This document shows, piece after piece, positions 36,124-47,602 of a DNA stretch of 64,000 bases. The stretch spans positions 124,001-188,000 of the forward strand of contig JAQGMF010000001.1 of NCBI GenBank assembly GCA_028292505.1, written 5' to 3'. The position numbers were made by a program, and so were the translations under genes. Positions within the stretch are counted from its first letter, which is position 1. The number at the start of each line of letters is the position of its first letter. Under the pieces are notes generated by a model. It worked only from the letters and a program-made list of their open reading frames with translations. It was not told the DNA's origin and searched no databases. This DNA comes from Rhodocyclales bacterium (lineage in GTDB: Bacteria; Pseudomonadota; Gammaproteobacteria; Burkholderiales; Rhodocyclaceae).

Positions 36124-37851
36124 ATGAAATTCTCAATCGGCGCGAAATTGTGGACGAGCTTCAGCGCAATCCTGCTCATCATCGTGTTTGTGGGCAGCGT
36201 GTCCTACCGCAATACCGTGAAGCTCACCGATACCGCCCAGTGGGTGGTTCATTCGGGTCAGGTCTTGAACAAGCTGACAGGCTTGTTGTCCGCACTGGAC
36301 GATGCGGAGACAGGCCAGCGCGGCTTCGTCATTACCGGAGAAGATCGCTATTTGGCGCCCTACCTGGCCGCTCAGCAACAGATCGACGACAACTTCCGCA
36401 GCCTCAAATTACTCACTGCAGATAATGCGGAACAGCAGAGCCGGCTCGAACGGCTTGTGCCGCTCATTGCAGACAAGCTCGGTGAGCTCAAGGAGACAAT
36501 CGAACTGCGTCGGAGCAAAGGATTTGAAGCCGCGCGGCAAGTGGTAGTGACGGATCGCGGCAAGAAAGCCATGGACGATATCCGCACCAGCATAGGCGAT
36601 ATTGAAAAGGAAGAAACACGCTTGCGGAAAGTGCGCGAGCAGGAGGCTGCGGCGAGCGCCGAAAATGCCAAATGGGTCATCATCGGCGGCCTGCTATTGT
36701 CTGCCGCGCTAGTAGTCGCTGCTGCCCTTTTCCTGACCACGCATATCGCCAAGCCTCTGGGTCAGATTGTAGCGTTCGCAGAGCGCATCAGCCGCGGCGA
36801 TCTATCTTTCACGCCCACAACAAGTCACCGCAACGATGAAGTCGGCGTGCTGCAAGCGGCCTTTGTACGCATGCTGCAATCGTTGCAGGAAAAAGCGGAG
36901 ATGGCGCGTCAGATCGCCACTGGCAATCTCACAATCCAAGTCAAACCGCACTCCGACCAGGATGCACTCGGCCACGCTTTTGCACAGATGACGCAGAGCC
37001 TGCGCGACATCAACAGCGAGATACGCGAGGGCGTGAATGTGCTGACCACTGCTGCCAGCGAGATCGTGACGGGTGCGACGCAGATCGCCAGCGGCGCCGA
37101 AGAGACCGCTGCTGCAGTCAGCGAAACCGCCACCACTGTGGAAGAGGTCAAGCAGACCGCGCAGGTATCGAGTCAGAAAGCCAAGTACATGTCTGAGACA
37201 GCGCAGAAATCCGCGCAGGTCTCACAGAGCGGCAAGAAAGCCGTGGAAGAAGCCATCGAAGGCATGCAACGCATTCACGACCAGATGGATCTGATTGCCG
37301 AGAGCATCGTGCGCCTCTCGGAGCAGACGCAAGCCATCGGCGAAATCATCGCCACGGTGAATGACCTCGCCGAGCAATCCAATCTGCTGGCGGTCAACGC
37401 CTCCATCGAAGCAGCCAAGGCAGGAGATCAGGGCAAGGGTTTCGCGGTGGTAGCGCAAGAGGTCAAGAGCCTGGCCGAGCAATCGAAACAGGCCACCGTG
37501 CAGGTGCGCAGCATCCTCGGCGAAATCCAGCGCGCCACGAGCAGCGCCGTGCTCGCCACAGAACAGGGTAGCAAGGCGGTGGACGCCGGTGTCAAGCAAT
37601 CGAGTGAAGCCAGCGAAGCGATTCGTCTGCTCAGCGAAAGCATCGTGGAGAATGCCCAGGCCTCGGCCCAGATCGCCGTTTCTGCGCAACAGCAACTGGC
37701 GGGAATGGACCAGCTTGCGATGGCGATGGACAACATCAACGTCGCCAGCACGCAGAATATCGCCAGCTCCAGACAGGCCGAAACCGCCGCCCAGAATCTC
37801 CACGATCTCGGGCAAAAGCTCAATGACATGCTGACGCGTTTCAAGGTCTGA
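36124..37851 (+). CDS. Methyl-accepting chemotaxis protein with CHASE3 sensor (WspA position)
   Basis: Receptor of 575 residues. The first membrane segment is about 11-28. The periplasmic CHASE3 domain (about 35-180) carries the signature ALDDAETGQRGFVITGEDRY, and the second membrane segment is about 183-206. HAMP (about 207-260) and a cytoplasmic MCP domain follow, with the tip EQSNLLAVNASIEAAKAGDQ. The start at 36124 has AAGGAG 9 bases upstream. In Wsp systems the receptor gene comes first; here it is fourth. The ligand or stimulus is unknown; Wsp receptors respond to surface contact and envelope stress. Confidence 0.92.
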   Translation: MKFSIGAKLWTSFSAILLIIVFVGSVSYRNTVKLTDTAQWVVHSGQVLNKLTGLLSALDDAETGQRGFVITGEDRYLAPYLAAQQQIDDNFRSLKLLTADNAEQQSRLERLVPLIADKLGELKETIELRRSKGFEAARQVVVTDRGKKAMDDIRTSIGDIEKEETRLRKVREQEAAASAENAKWVIIGGLLLSAALVVAAALFLTTHIAKPLGQIVAFAERISRGDLSFTPTTSHRNDEVGVLQAAFVRMLQSLQEKAEMARQIATGNLTIQVKPHSDQDALGHAFAQMTQSLRDINSEIREGVNVLTTAASEIVTGATQIASGAEETAAAVSETATTVEEVKQTAQVSSQKAKYMSETAQKSAQVSQSGKKAVEEAIEGMQRIHDQMDLIAESIVRLSEQTQAIGEIIATVNDLAEQSNLLAVNASIEAAKAGDQGKGFAVVAQEVKSLAEQSKQATVQVRSILGEIQRATSSAVLATEQGSKAVDAGVKQSSEASEAIRLLSESIVENAQASAQIAVSAQQQLAGMDQLAMAMDNINVASTQNIASSRQAETAAQNLHDLGQKLNDMLTRFKV

Positions 37852-37891
37852 GCATCCGCCAACGGGGAAAGCCATCAAGGAAAAATCCACG

Positions 37892-40084
37892 ATGACGGAG
37901 AACGAGCAACGCCTGCTACAGAGACTACAGGCGACATTTCGCGTCGAGGCCGACGAGCATCTGCTGTCCATGAACACGCTGCTGCTGAAGCTCGAACAGG
38001 CAGACGCAACCGAGCATCGTCCAACGCTCGTCGAGGCCCTGTTTCGCGAGGCCCACAGTCTTAAAGGCGCGGCGCGTGCCGTCAATCGCCTCGACGTCGA
38101 AGCCATATGCGGATCGCTTGAAGGCCAGCTCGCCACGCTCAAACAAGGCAAGGGCGAAATCTCGGCGACGTTGATCAATGACTGGTCGCGCGCGTTGGCA
38201 CAGCTGGGGCATTTGCTGGCGGCCGAATCTGGACCTGCGCGGCCGGCCGAGCCCGCATCCGCCCGGCAGGCACAATCGGTAACAACGCAACCAACGGAAC
38301 CCGCCCGGGAAACGATTCGCATCTCGACCAGCAAGCTCACCACCCTGCTGAACCAAGCCGAAGAGCTTTTGAGCCTGAAATTCACTGCCGCGCAGTTGAA
38401 TCTGGAACTCGCCCATCTGCATCAGGAATTCGGCGTCTGGAAAAAGGAGCGCGTGAAACTTGTCCGTGACTTGCGCGCCACGCGGCGCAGCAGGGAACGC
38501 CGCAAGACCGGCATAAGCCATTATGACAATGGCAAATCATCGCTGCACCTCGACAAGGTGCTTGACGCCGTTGAGGGTGATGAACTGCACCTCAGACTAC
38601 TGGACGAAAAGCTGCGGCGCCTCGTCAAGACAAGCGCACAGGAAAAATATACGTTGTCCGGCATGGTCGACGGACTGCTCGATGACATGAAGCAGGCACT
38701 CATGCTGCCGCTGTCGTCACTCATGGAACTTTTCCCCAAGCTCGTGCGCGATCAGGCCCGCGACAGCGGCAAGGAGGTCGAGTTGACCATGGAGGGAGCC
38801 GATCTCGAAATCGATCGTCGCATCCTGGAGCAACTCAAAGACCCGCTCATCCATCTGCTGCGCAATGCCATCGACCACGGCATCGAAGCTATTGCCGTGC
38901 GGCGGCAGAAGAACAAGCCGGCGCGCGGCAACATCGTCATTGCAGCTAGCCCGCAAGACGGCAACAAGATCGAACTGAGCGTGCGCGATGACGGCGGTGG
39001 CGTGTCATTGGCGCGTGTTCGCGAGGCCGCCGTGCGACTCGGCCTGCTGTCCGCCGATGCCGAAGGTAGCGAAGCGCTCTTATGCAATCTGCTTTTCGAG
39101 TCGGGCTTGTCGACCAGCCCGATTCTCACCGACATATCGGGCCGTGGCCTTGGCCTGGCCATCGTGCGCGAGAAAGTCGAGAAGCTCGGCGGCAGCATCG
39201 TCGTCGAGTCGAGCGAACAAGGCGGCACCTGTTTTCGCCTCACGCTGCCGACCACGCTGGCAAATTTTCGTGGCCTGCTCGTCAGCGCAGGCGAGCGTCA
39301 ATTCGTGCTGCCATCGAGCAGTGTCGAACGTGTCGTGCGCGTGCCGACAAGCAGCATCCAGACAGTCGAGAATCGTGAAACCATTGAACTCGACGGCATG
39401 ACCATGGCATTTTCGTGGCTGGCTGATGCGCTGGACATTCCGCGCAAAATGGCAAACGAGGAAAGCCGGTTCGTGCAGACCGTCGTGCTCGGCACGGGCG
39501 TGCGGCGCATTGCCTTTGCCGTCGACGAGATCGTCGATGAGCGCGAGGTGCTCGTCAAACAACTGGGTCCGCAACTCCAACGGGTGCGCAACGTGGCCGG
39601 CGCTACCGTATTGGCAACGGGACGCGTTGTGCCGGTGCTGAACGTATCAGACCTGCTCAAATCCGCGATCAGGCAGGCGCCGGCCAGGGCGCCCGATCTC
39701 ATCCCGGACAAGACAGCGCAACGCCGGTCCTTGCTCGTCGTCGAGGATTCGATTACATCGCGCTCGCTGCTCAAGAACATTCTCGAATCCGCGGGCTACG
39801 ACGCGACGACCGCGGTCGACGGCATCGACGCGTTGACAACGCTACGCACCGGACATTTCGACCTTGTCGTATCCGACGTCGAAATGCCGCGCATGGATGG
39901 CTTCGACCTGACGACGCGGATACGCCAGGAGCCGAAACTGAAAAATCTTCCCGTCATACTCGTGACGGCGCTTGATTCACGCGAAGACCGTGAGCGCGGC
40001 ATCGATGTGGGTGCCAATGCCTACATCGTCAAGAGCGGTTTCGACCAAAGTAACCTGCTCGACATAGTCCGGAGACTATTATGA
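37892..40084 (+). CDS. CheA-type kinase with CheW and receiver domains (WspE-like)
   Basis: Hybrid kinase of 730 residues: Hpt domain with His55 in REAHSLKGAAR; linker; helical dimerisation region; HATPase with HLLRNAIDHGIEA, VRDDGGGVSL and SGRGLGLAIVREKVE; CheW-like domain (about 445-585); C-terminal receiver with SLLVVEDSITSRSLLK, Asp in LVVSDVEMPRMDGFD and Lys in YIVKSGFD. The receiver's conserved Lys is followed by SG rather than P, as in many WspE-type proteins. It starts 40 bases after the receptor gene; the stop overlaps the CheB start (ATGA). Confidence 0.93.
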   Translation: MTENEQRLLQRLQATFRVEADEHLLSMNTLLLKLEQADATEHRPTLVEALFREAHSLKGAARAVNRLDVEAICGSLEGQLATLKQGKGEISATLINDWSRALAQLGHLLAAESGPARPAEPASARQAQSVTTQPTEPARETIRISTSKLTTLLNQAEELLSLKFTAAQLNLELAHLHQEFGVWKKERVKLVRDLRATRRSRERRKTGISHYDNGKSSLHLDKVLDAVEGDELHLRLLDEKLRRLVKTSAQEKYTLSGMVDGLLDDMKQALMLPLSSLMELFPKLVRDQARDSGKEVELTMEGADLEIDRRILEQLKDPLIHLLRNAIDHGIEAIAVRRQKNKPARGNIVIAASPQDGNKIELSVRDDGGGVSLARVREAAVRLGLLSADAEGSEALLCNLLFESGLSTSPILTDISGRGLGLAIVREKVEKLGGSIVVESSEQGGTCFRLTLPTTLANFRGLLVSAGERQFVLPSSSVERVVRVPTSSIQTVENRETIELDGMTMAFSWLADALDIPRKMANEESRFVQTVVLGTGVRRIAFAVDEIVDEREVLVKQLGPQLQRVRNVAGATVLATGRVVPVLNVSDLLKSAIRQAPARAPDLIPDKTAQRRSLLVVEDSITSRSLLKNILESAGYDATTAVDGIDALTTLRTGHFDLVVSDVEMPRMDGFDLTTRIRQEPKLKNLPVILVTALDSREDRERGIDVGANAYIVKSGFDQSNLLDIVRRLL

Positions 40085-41175
40085 CGAACGGGAATGGCGA
40101 TACATCGGCAGTTGCCGCGGACTCTTCTGCGATAAAGAAACCGATCCGCGTGCTCGTGGTGGACGACTCGCCCACAGCGCGCGAACTGCTCATCTACATC
40201 CTGAACAGCGATCCAGCCATTGAAGTTGTGGGTATGGCCGAGGATGGCGAAGCGGCCGTTCTCGCCGCCGTGCGTTTGAAACCGGATGTCATAACGATGG
40301 ACATCCACATGCCGCGCATGGACGGCTTTCTGGCAACGCGTCGCATCATGGAGAGCCATCCCACCCGCATTGTGATTGTCAGTGCGACCATGCCCTTGCA
40401 CCCGACGGCGATGAATTTTCGTGCGCTGGAAGCCGGGGCACTGACGGTGCTGGCGCGCCCGCTCAGGCCTGGCGCGCCTGATTTCGCCACGCTGGCGCGC
40501 GAGCTGACCGATACGGTAAAAATGCTCGCTGAAGTGAATGTAGTACGTCGCTGGAAACAGGCTCCAAGGCGCCCCGATGCGCTTCGCGCCATACCCGCGA
40601 AGCAAAATGCCATTCGACTGGTTGCCATCGGCGCCTCTACCGGCGGACCCCAGGCGCTGCGAATCATCTTGTCGCAACTGCCGAAGGACTTCGCGGTGCC
40701 CATTGCCATCGTGCAACACATCGGCAATGGTTTTTGTGCAGGCTTTGCCGAATGGCTGGGAAAGGGGAGTGGCTACCCGACGCGTCTTGCGCAGGACGGT
40801 GAGCAGATGCAAGCCGGCCTTGCCTATGTCGCGCCTGATGGCTTGCAGATGCAGGTCACGGTTGCCGGCACCGTAGCCCTTCTCGCCGACCCGCCCGAGC
40901 ACAGTCTGCGGCCGTCAGTGGCCGCACTGTTTCGTTCTGTTGCCGCAGCCTACGGCAACCAAGCCCTGGGCGTGTTGCTGACCGGTATGGGCCGCGATGG
41001 CGCTCAGGAATTATTGCAAATGAAACTCGCTGGCGCCACGACGCTGGTCCAGGATGCGGAGAGCTGCATCGTGAACGGCATGCCGGGAGAGGCAGTCAAG
41101 CTGGGCGCAGCCAGCTATGTGCTGACGCCTGAAGACATCGCAATGCATTTGACATACGCAGTGAACGGCAAGTGA
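40081..41175 (+). CDS. CheB receptor methylesterase (WspF-like)
   Basis: The 364 residues contain an N-terminal receiver (VLVVDDSPTARELLIYIL, Asp in VITMDIHMPRMDG) and a C-terminal methylesterase. The esterase shows the catalytic Ser in AIGASTGGPQALR (about 186), His in IVQHIGNGFCAGF (about 218) and Asp in LLTGMGRDGAQELL. Demethylates or deamidates the receptor to reset sensitivity. Start and stop overlap the neighbours (ATGA with CheA; GTGA with the next gene). Confidence 0.93.
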   Translation: MTNGNGDTSAVAADSSAIKKPIRVLVVDDSPTARELLIYILNSDPAIEVVGMAEDGEAAVLAAVRLKPDVITMDIHMPRMDGFLATRRIMESHPTRIVIVSATMPLHPTAMNFRALEAGALTVLARPLRPGAPDFATLARELTDTVKMLAEVNVVRRWKQAPRRPDALRAIPAKQNAIRLVAIGASTGGPQALRIILSQLPKDFAVPIAIVQHIGNGFCAGFAEWLGKGSGYPTRLAQDGEQMQAGLAYVAPDGLQMQVTVAGTVALLADPPEHSLRPSVAALFRSVAAAYGNQALGVLLTGMGRDGAQELLQMKLAGATTLVQDAESCIVNGMPGEAVKLGAASYVLTPEDIAMHLTYAVNGK

Positions 41176-42965
41176 GTGACGCGCCAGGCAAGGGGATAAA
41201 AGTGGAAGAAGCACCAGACAATCCGGAGAATCTGTTCCGTAATGTAACGATCCTGATCGCCGAAGACAGCCCGACACAGGCTGAGCAATTGCGCTTCCTG
41301 CTGGAAGCGCACCACTTCACGGTGATCTCCGCTAACAACGGCAAAGACGCCCTGGCCCTGGCGCATCTTCACAAGCCCACACTCATCATCACCGATGTCG
41401 TCATGCCAGAGATGGATGGCCACCAGCTATGCCGGGCGATTAAATCCGACCCAGCCTTGAAGAGCACTCCCGTCGTCATGGTGACTTCGTTGACGGGCTT
41501 GCAAGATATCGCCCGTAGCCTGGAGTGCGGCGCCGACAACTTCCTGCGCAAGCCCTGCGATCCGGCAATGCTGATCTCGCGCATCCACTACATCCTGCTC
41601 AATCTCAATCTGCGCAAGACGAGCAAGGTGCAGATGGGCGTCGATCTCTACCTGGCGGGCAAGAAGCACTTCATCACTTCGGAACGTTCGCAGATCATCG
41701 ATCTGCTGGTGTCGACTTACGAAGAAGCGCTGCACATGAATGATGAGCTGCAATTGCGGCAGAAGGAGATCGCTCGCTCCAACTTATTGCTGCGGGGCCT
41801 GTACGACATCGCAGAAGGTTTGATGCATGCCTCTACCGAAAACGAGGTTTGTGAAAAGGCGCTGCAGGGGCTTATGCAGTTGCCATGCTGCCAGGCAGGC
41901 TGGATTTACCTGAGCGACGCTCAGACAGGGATTCACTATGCCTGCGGCCGCAACCTGCCACCTGACCTGAACGTGGCAGAGCTGCGGGCGGACCGCGACT
42001 GTCGCTGTCAACGCCTGCTGCGTGGCACCAGCAGCACGCCAAACGTCGAGTTCATCACCTGCGAGAGACTGTCGGACAAATCCGCGAGCCAGGACAGCCA
42101 TCTCACAGTCCCCTTGCTCGCAGGAAAAAACTGCCTGGGTGTGATGAATATCCTCACGCGCCCCGACGCTCCCGCCAATGACGATGACATGAAGGCGATC
42201 AAGGCCGTCAGCAGCGAAATCGCCATCGCACTCGAACGGGTGCGCTTGCTCGCAAGCCTTGCGCAACGCGCCGGGCAACTCGAAGCGGCCAACAAGGAGC
42301 TGGAAAGCTTCAGCTACTCCATCTCGCACGATCTCAAAGCACCGCTGCGCGCCATCGACGGCTTTGCCGCCATGCTCGCTGAACGCGCCAGCGACCGACT
42401 TGACGACGAGGACAAGCGATTGCTCACCGTGGTGCGTGACAACAGCGAAACCATGCGCCAGCTCATCGACGAACTGCTGAGTTTTTCGCGCACCGGCAAC
42501 GCGCGGATGACGAGAGCCAGCATCGACATGACAGCACTGGCACAACAGGTGTTCGACAGCTTGCTGCCGCCCTCTGGAGAGAGCGGCATTCGCTTTTCGC
42601 TCGCGGAATTGCCCCCAGCCTCGGGAGACAACACACTTATCCGCCAGGTGTGGGCTAACCTGATTGGCAACGCGATCAAATATTCGGGGGGGAAAGCACA
42701 TCCGAGTATCGAGATATCATGCCAAACGGGTGAAGCTGAAAACATCTACTGCGTGCGCGATAACGGCGCTGGCTTCGACATGCGTAACGCGAATCGGCTG
42801 TTCGGCGTATTTCAACGCTTGCACGGCGCCGACGAGTTTCCCGGCCACGGCATTGGACTGGCCACGGTGCAACGCATCGTGACGCGCCACGAAGGCCGTA
42901 TTTGGGCGGAAGGTTGGGTGAATGCTGGTGCGGTATTTTATTTCTCGTTGCCCCGCTCTAAATAA
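41172..42965 (+). CDS. REC-GAF-histidine kinase, apparent output of the Wsp-like array
   Basis: The 597 residues start with a GTG that overlaps the CheB stop. Order: receiver (about 18-135; ILIAEDSPTQAEQLRFLL, Asp in LIITDVVMPEMDGHQ, Lys in NFLRKPCD), a coiled coil, a GAF domain (about 205-365), a HisKA domain with His in FSYSISHDLKAPLRAIDGF (about 386), and a C-terminal HATPase (RQVWANLIGNAIKYSG, VRDNGAGFDM, HGIGLATVQRI). In wsp operons this place is taken by WspR, a REC-GGDEF cyclase. A kinase here suggests that the array controls another phosphorelay. Its target regulator is not adjacent. Confidence 0.9.
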   Translation: MSDAPGKGIKVEEAPDNPENLFRNVTILIAEDSPTQAEQLRFLLEAHHFTVISANNGKDALALAHLHKPTLIITDVVMPEMDGHQLCRAIKSDPALKSTPVVMVTSLTGLQDIARSLECGADNFLRKPCDPAMLISRIHYILLNLNLRKTSKVQMGVDLYLAGKKHFITSERSQIIDLLVSTYEEALHMNDELQLRQKEIARSNLLLRGLYDIAEGLMHASTENEVCEKALQGLMQLPCCQAGWIYLSDAQTGIHYACGRNLPPDLNVAELRADRDCRCQRLLRGTSSTPNVEFITCERLSDKSASQDSHLTVPLLAGKNCLGVMNILTRPDAPANDDDMKAIKAVSSEIAIALERVRLLASLAQRAGQLEAANKELESFSYSISHDLKAPLRAIDGFAAMLAERASDRLDDEDKRLLTVVRDNSETMRQLIDELLSFSRTGNARMTRASIDMTALAQQVFDSLLPPSGESGIRFSLAELPPASGDNTLIRQVWANLIGNAIKYSGGKAHPSIEISCQTGEAENIYCVRDNGAGFDMRNANRLFGVFQRLHGADEFPGHGIGLATVQRIVTRHEGRIWAEGWVNAGAVFYFSLPRSK

Positions 42966-43771
42966 CACGAGGCGCCCCGATTGGCTGGATAAGGTGGCAC
43001 TCCCCATCGTTGTGCAGCGTGAGCACGGGATTCAACAAAGTACCCCGCAGGCCATCTCGCCGCCCGAGCACCGACTGTGCTCAAAGGGCAACTCTGACAA
43101 CTGTTTGACACGCTGGACTAGCTGAATGCCCGCCGCACTTTATGGACCCACAACGTGCTACCGGGGAGGCAAGAATTTAGCTGCAAAAAACTGTCTTCAA
43201 CATTGTGGTTCTTGGACGGTTTTTTCATTGCGCTAAGAAACTGATTCTTAAGGGAAGGCTGTATGCCACTTTATTTCAATTTTCCATCGTTCTTTGGGAA
43301 ATACAGACGGACCAGATGTGTTTCATCGTTGGTCCGGCAATGGCGCTTTGGGTCATGCGTGCGCGGCACGGTGGGTGTCTGCTCGTGGTTTTGATCGCCG
43401 CGGTGAGTGGTGCTCACGCAATTGGCAATTGAATGCGCCTCGGCGGGAATTTGAACGCGACAAAACGTTACAAAACCAACACCCTGGCTGTTTGTTTCAC
43501 GCCTAACATACGATCAGGCGTTTTCGTGCCGCTGCCGAGGTCGGTACGAAAATATTCATTCGTCATGTTTTCCGTCGTCTTCGACCACAGTGCTTGCGAT
43601 ACGGCGGCCCGTCTTGCTTGCGAATTGGCTCATGGTCAGCGAATAAGCTGCGTCTGACCCATCCGGTTCCTGTTCGACTTTGGTGTGTAATTCACTTTGG
43701 CGCGTGATTCAAAGTCCGGTCCGCCGGATGTTCATTGCATGGTCCGAAGTTTCGGACAAACGAGATCTTCG
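42966..43771. other. 806-base intergenic region without a supportable gene
   Basis: Short open frames are present, but none has a good ribosome-binding site, recognisable domain or conserved look. One frame ending at 43432 finishes with a signal-peptide-like stretch (MRARHGGCLLVVLIAAVSGA) and then stops, so a decayed secreted-protein gene is possible. Two palindromes near the right end are listed separately. Base composition is lower in GC than in the flanking genes. Confidence 0.5.
43715..43757. promoter_or_regulatory. Paired palindromes upstream of the Ldh2-type dehydrogenase gene
   Basis: TCCGG-tccg-CCGGA at 43715-43728 and GTCCGAA-gt-TTCGGAC at 43742-43757. The second ends 14 bases before the ATG at 43772. 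They are candidate operators for a regulator of the following genes; no regulator gene is adjacent. Inference only. Confidence 0.4.
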
Positions 43772-44797
43772 ATGAATGACATTCGGATTCCACACGATGT
43801 ACTCTGCAAACGCGTCGCGAACGCCCTGGGCGCCTGCGGTGTAGCAGCAGATCGTGCCGAGGCCGAGGCCGCCATCATGGTCGAGGCCGATCTCTTTGGC
43901 ACGCCGTCGCATGGTGTGCGCATGCTGCCCGGCCTGCTCGCGGCGCTACGCCAGGGCCGCGCGAAAGCCATGCCGCATGTGCACAAGGTCCGCGAATTTG
44001 CCGCCTGCGCCGTACTCGATTGCGACAATGGCCCTGGCCGCAGCACTGCAATGCAGGCTATGGAGATCGCGATCGACAATGCCGAACGATTCGGCGTCGG
44101 CATCTGCCTGGCGCAGCACACCACACACTGGGGTCGCGCCCACGCCTATGCCATGCGTGCCGCCCAGCGCGGCATGATCGGCCTCTGCACGACCAACGCC
44201 ATGCCGACCATGGCGGCCTTCGGCGCGCGGCGTGCGGTGATCGGCAATAACCCGCTTGCCATTGGCATACCTTCTGCAGACATGGAGGCGCCCATCGTTC
44301 TCGACATGGCCATGAGTCAGGCTGCGGTCGGCAAGGTGAACACCTGGTTGCGCGAAGGCCACGCATTGCCGCAAGGCTGGGGCCTGGATGCCGACGGCAA
44401 TCCGAGTAACGATGCCAAAGCCATATTGGCGGGTGCGGTATTGCCGATGGGCGGACACAAGGGTTCCGGCCTGGCGATGATGATGGAGATCATGACAGCC
44501 GCATTGGCAGGCGGACTGTTCGGTTTCGAGATGGTCTGCAACGACGCCAGCGGCCTGGACCCGGACGCCACGAAATTCTTTCTCGCCATCAATCCTGAAG
44601 CATTCGGCGGCAGCGAGAAGCTGCGCGAGCGGGTGAGCAGCTTGGTCGGCTATCTGCAGGAGAACAGCGGCGAGCGCGAGACCTTTCTGTGGCCTGGACA
44701 ACGTGGCTGGGAAGCGCGCCACCGCAATCTCGCCGACGGCGTGCCATTGCATATCGAGATCGTCGAGCAATTGCGCGCCGTAGGCCTTGCGCTGTAA
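43772..44797 (+). CDS. Malate/L-lactate/ureidoglycolate dehydrogenase family oxidoreductase
   Basis: NAD(P)-dependent 2-hydroxyacid dehydrogenase of the Ldh2/MDH2 type (not Rossmann). The 341 residues contain EADLFGTPSHGVRML with the conserved His48, DCDNGPGRSTAMQAMEIAID, HTTHWGRAHAYAMRAA, GLCTTNAMPTMAAFGA, GNNPLAIGIP, LDMAMSQAAVGK, and GGHKGSGLAMMMEIM. Members act on malate, L-lactate, ureidoglycolate, sulfolactate or imines; the substrate cannot be read from sequence. The start at 43772 is chosen because conservation begins there; the ribosome-binding site is weak. The next gene, 77 bases on, is also a hydroxyacid dehydrogenase of the opposite structural class. Confidence 0.88.
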   Translation: MNDIRIPHDVLCKRVANALGACGVAADRAEAEAAIMVEADLFGTPSHGVRMLPGLLAALRQGRAKAMPHVHKVREFAACAVLDCDNGPGRSTAMQAMEIAIDNAERFGVGICLAQHTTHWGRAHAYAMRAAQRGMIGLCTTNAMPTMAAFGARRAVIGNNPLAIGIPSADMEAPIVLDMAMSQAAVGKVNTWLREGHALPQGWGLDADGNPSNDAKAILAGAVLPMGGHKGSGLAMMMEIMTAALAGGLFGFEMVCNDASGLDPDATKFFLAINPEAFGGSEKLRERVSSLVGYLQENSGERETFLWPGQRGWEARHRNLADGVPLHIEIVEQLRAVGLAL

Positions 44798-44873
44798 CAA
44801 ATTAAAAAAAGATGCTGCCGGGAGACCACGGACGGCGCTACAAAAAAACTGCAACTCCAAGGAGGAGGAAGAC

Positions 44874-46774
<1,901 letters not shown>

Positions 46775-46781
46775 CGTAGGA

Positions 46782-46872
46782 GTAGGTCGGATCAGCCGCA
46801 GGCGTTATCCGACGTTGGGAGAGATATCGACAGACCACAAACGTCGGATAACGCTTCGCTCATCCGACCTAC
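46782..46872. repeat. REP/BIME-like inverted repeat between modA and modB
   Basis: The left arm begins GTAGGTCGGAT and ends GCGTTATCCGACGTT (46782-46816). The right arm reads AACGTCGGATAACGC to CATCCGACCTAC (46840-46872). The outer and inner parts pair with few mismatches across a 23-base loop. GTAGGTCGGATAAGCG-type units are common in Gamma- and Betaproteobacteria. Its place inside the modABC operon may reduce or stabilise the downstream transcript. Confidence 0.85.
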
Positions 46873-46924
46873 GCAAAAATCTCTGTGTCATATACTGAAG
46901 CGAATGTGAGCTGGGCAATGGCAC

Positions 46925-47602
46925 ATGACTTTGCCTGACATCGATACCTCGTCTGTATTGCTGACGCTCAAGCTGGCGAGCGTCACGGTGCTGCTCCTGC
47001 TACTCGTCGGCACACCGATCGCCTGGTGGCTGGCGCATACGCGCTCGCGCCTGAAGGGGCCTATCGGCGCCGTGGTGGCCTTGCCAATTGTGCTGCCACC
47101 CACCGTGCTCGGTTTCTATCTGCTGGTCCTGCTCGGGCCGCACGGCGCCATCGGCAAGCTTACGCAGGCTGCGGGTCTTGGTTTGTTGCCGTTCAGCTTC
47201 GCCGGCTTGGTATTGGGCTCGGTGCTGTATTCCCTTCCCTTCGTCGTGCAGCCGCTGCAGAATGCCTTTGAAGCTATCGGCCCCCGTCCGCTCGAAGTTG
47301 CGGCAAGTCTGCGTGCCGGGCCGTGGGATCGCTTTCTCAGCGTGGCCGTACCGTTGGCGCGCCCCGGATTTGTGACGGCCACCGTGCTCGGTTTCGCGCA
47401 CACCGTGGGCGAGTTCGGCCTGGTGCTGATGATAGGCGGCAATATTCCTGGCAAGACACGTGTGATGTCGGTGGACATCTACAACCACGTCGAGGCCTTC
47501 GAATATGCTCAGGCGCACTGGCTTGCCGGCGGCATGCTGGCGTTCTCCTTCATCATTCTGTTGATCCTCTACTCGTTCAATGCCAAGCCCCGTGCCTTCT
47601 GA
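46925..47602 (+). CDS. modB: Molybdate ABC transporter, permease
   Basis: Inner-membrane channel of 225 residues with about five spans. The binding-protein-dependent transport loop [25 protein letters not shown] (shown here only as its EAA-type core, about residues 120-145) contacts ModC. The conserved [18 protein letters not shown] is typical of ModB. It overlaps modC by 23 bases. No strong ribosome-binding site is seen before the ATG at 46925. Confidence 0.94.
   Translation: MTLPDIDTSSVLLTLKLASVTVLLLLLVGTPIAWWLAHTRSRLKGPIGAVVALPIVLPPTVLGFYLLVLLGPHGAIGKLTQAAGLGLLPFSFAGLVLGSVLYSLPFVVQPLQNAFEAIGPRPLEVAASLRAGPWDRFLSVAVPLARPGFVTATVLGFAHTVGEFGLVLMIGGNIPGKTRVMSVDIYNHVEAFEYAQAHWLAGGMLAFSFIILLILYSFNAKPRAF

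Noticed and set aside
43205-43432. 75-codon frame ending in a signal-peptide-like stretch
   Set aside because: It stops right after the hydrophobic part, has no mature protein and no good ribosome-binding site.
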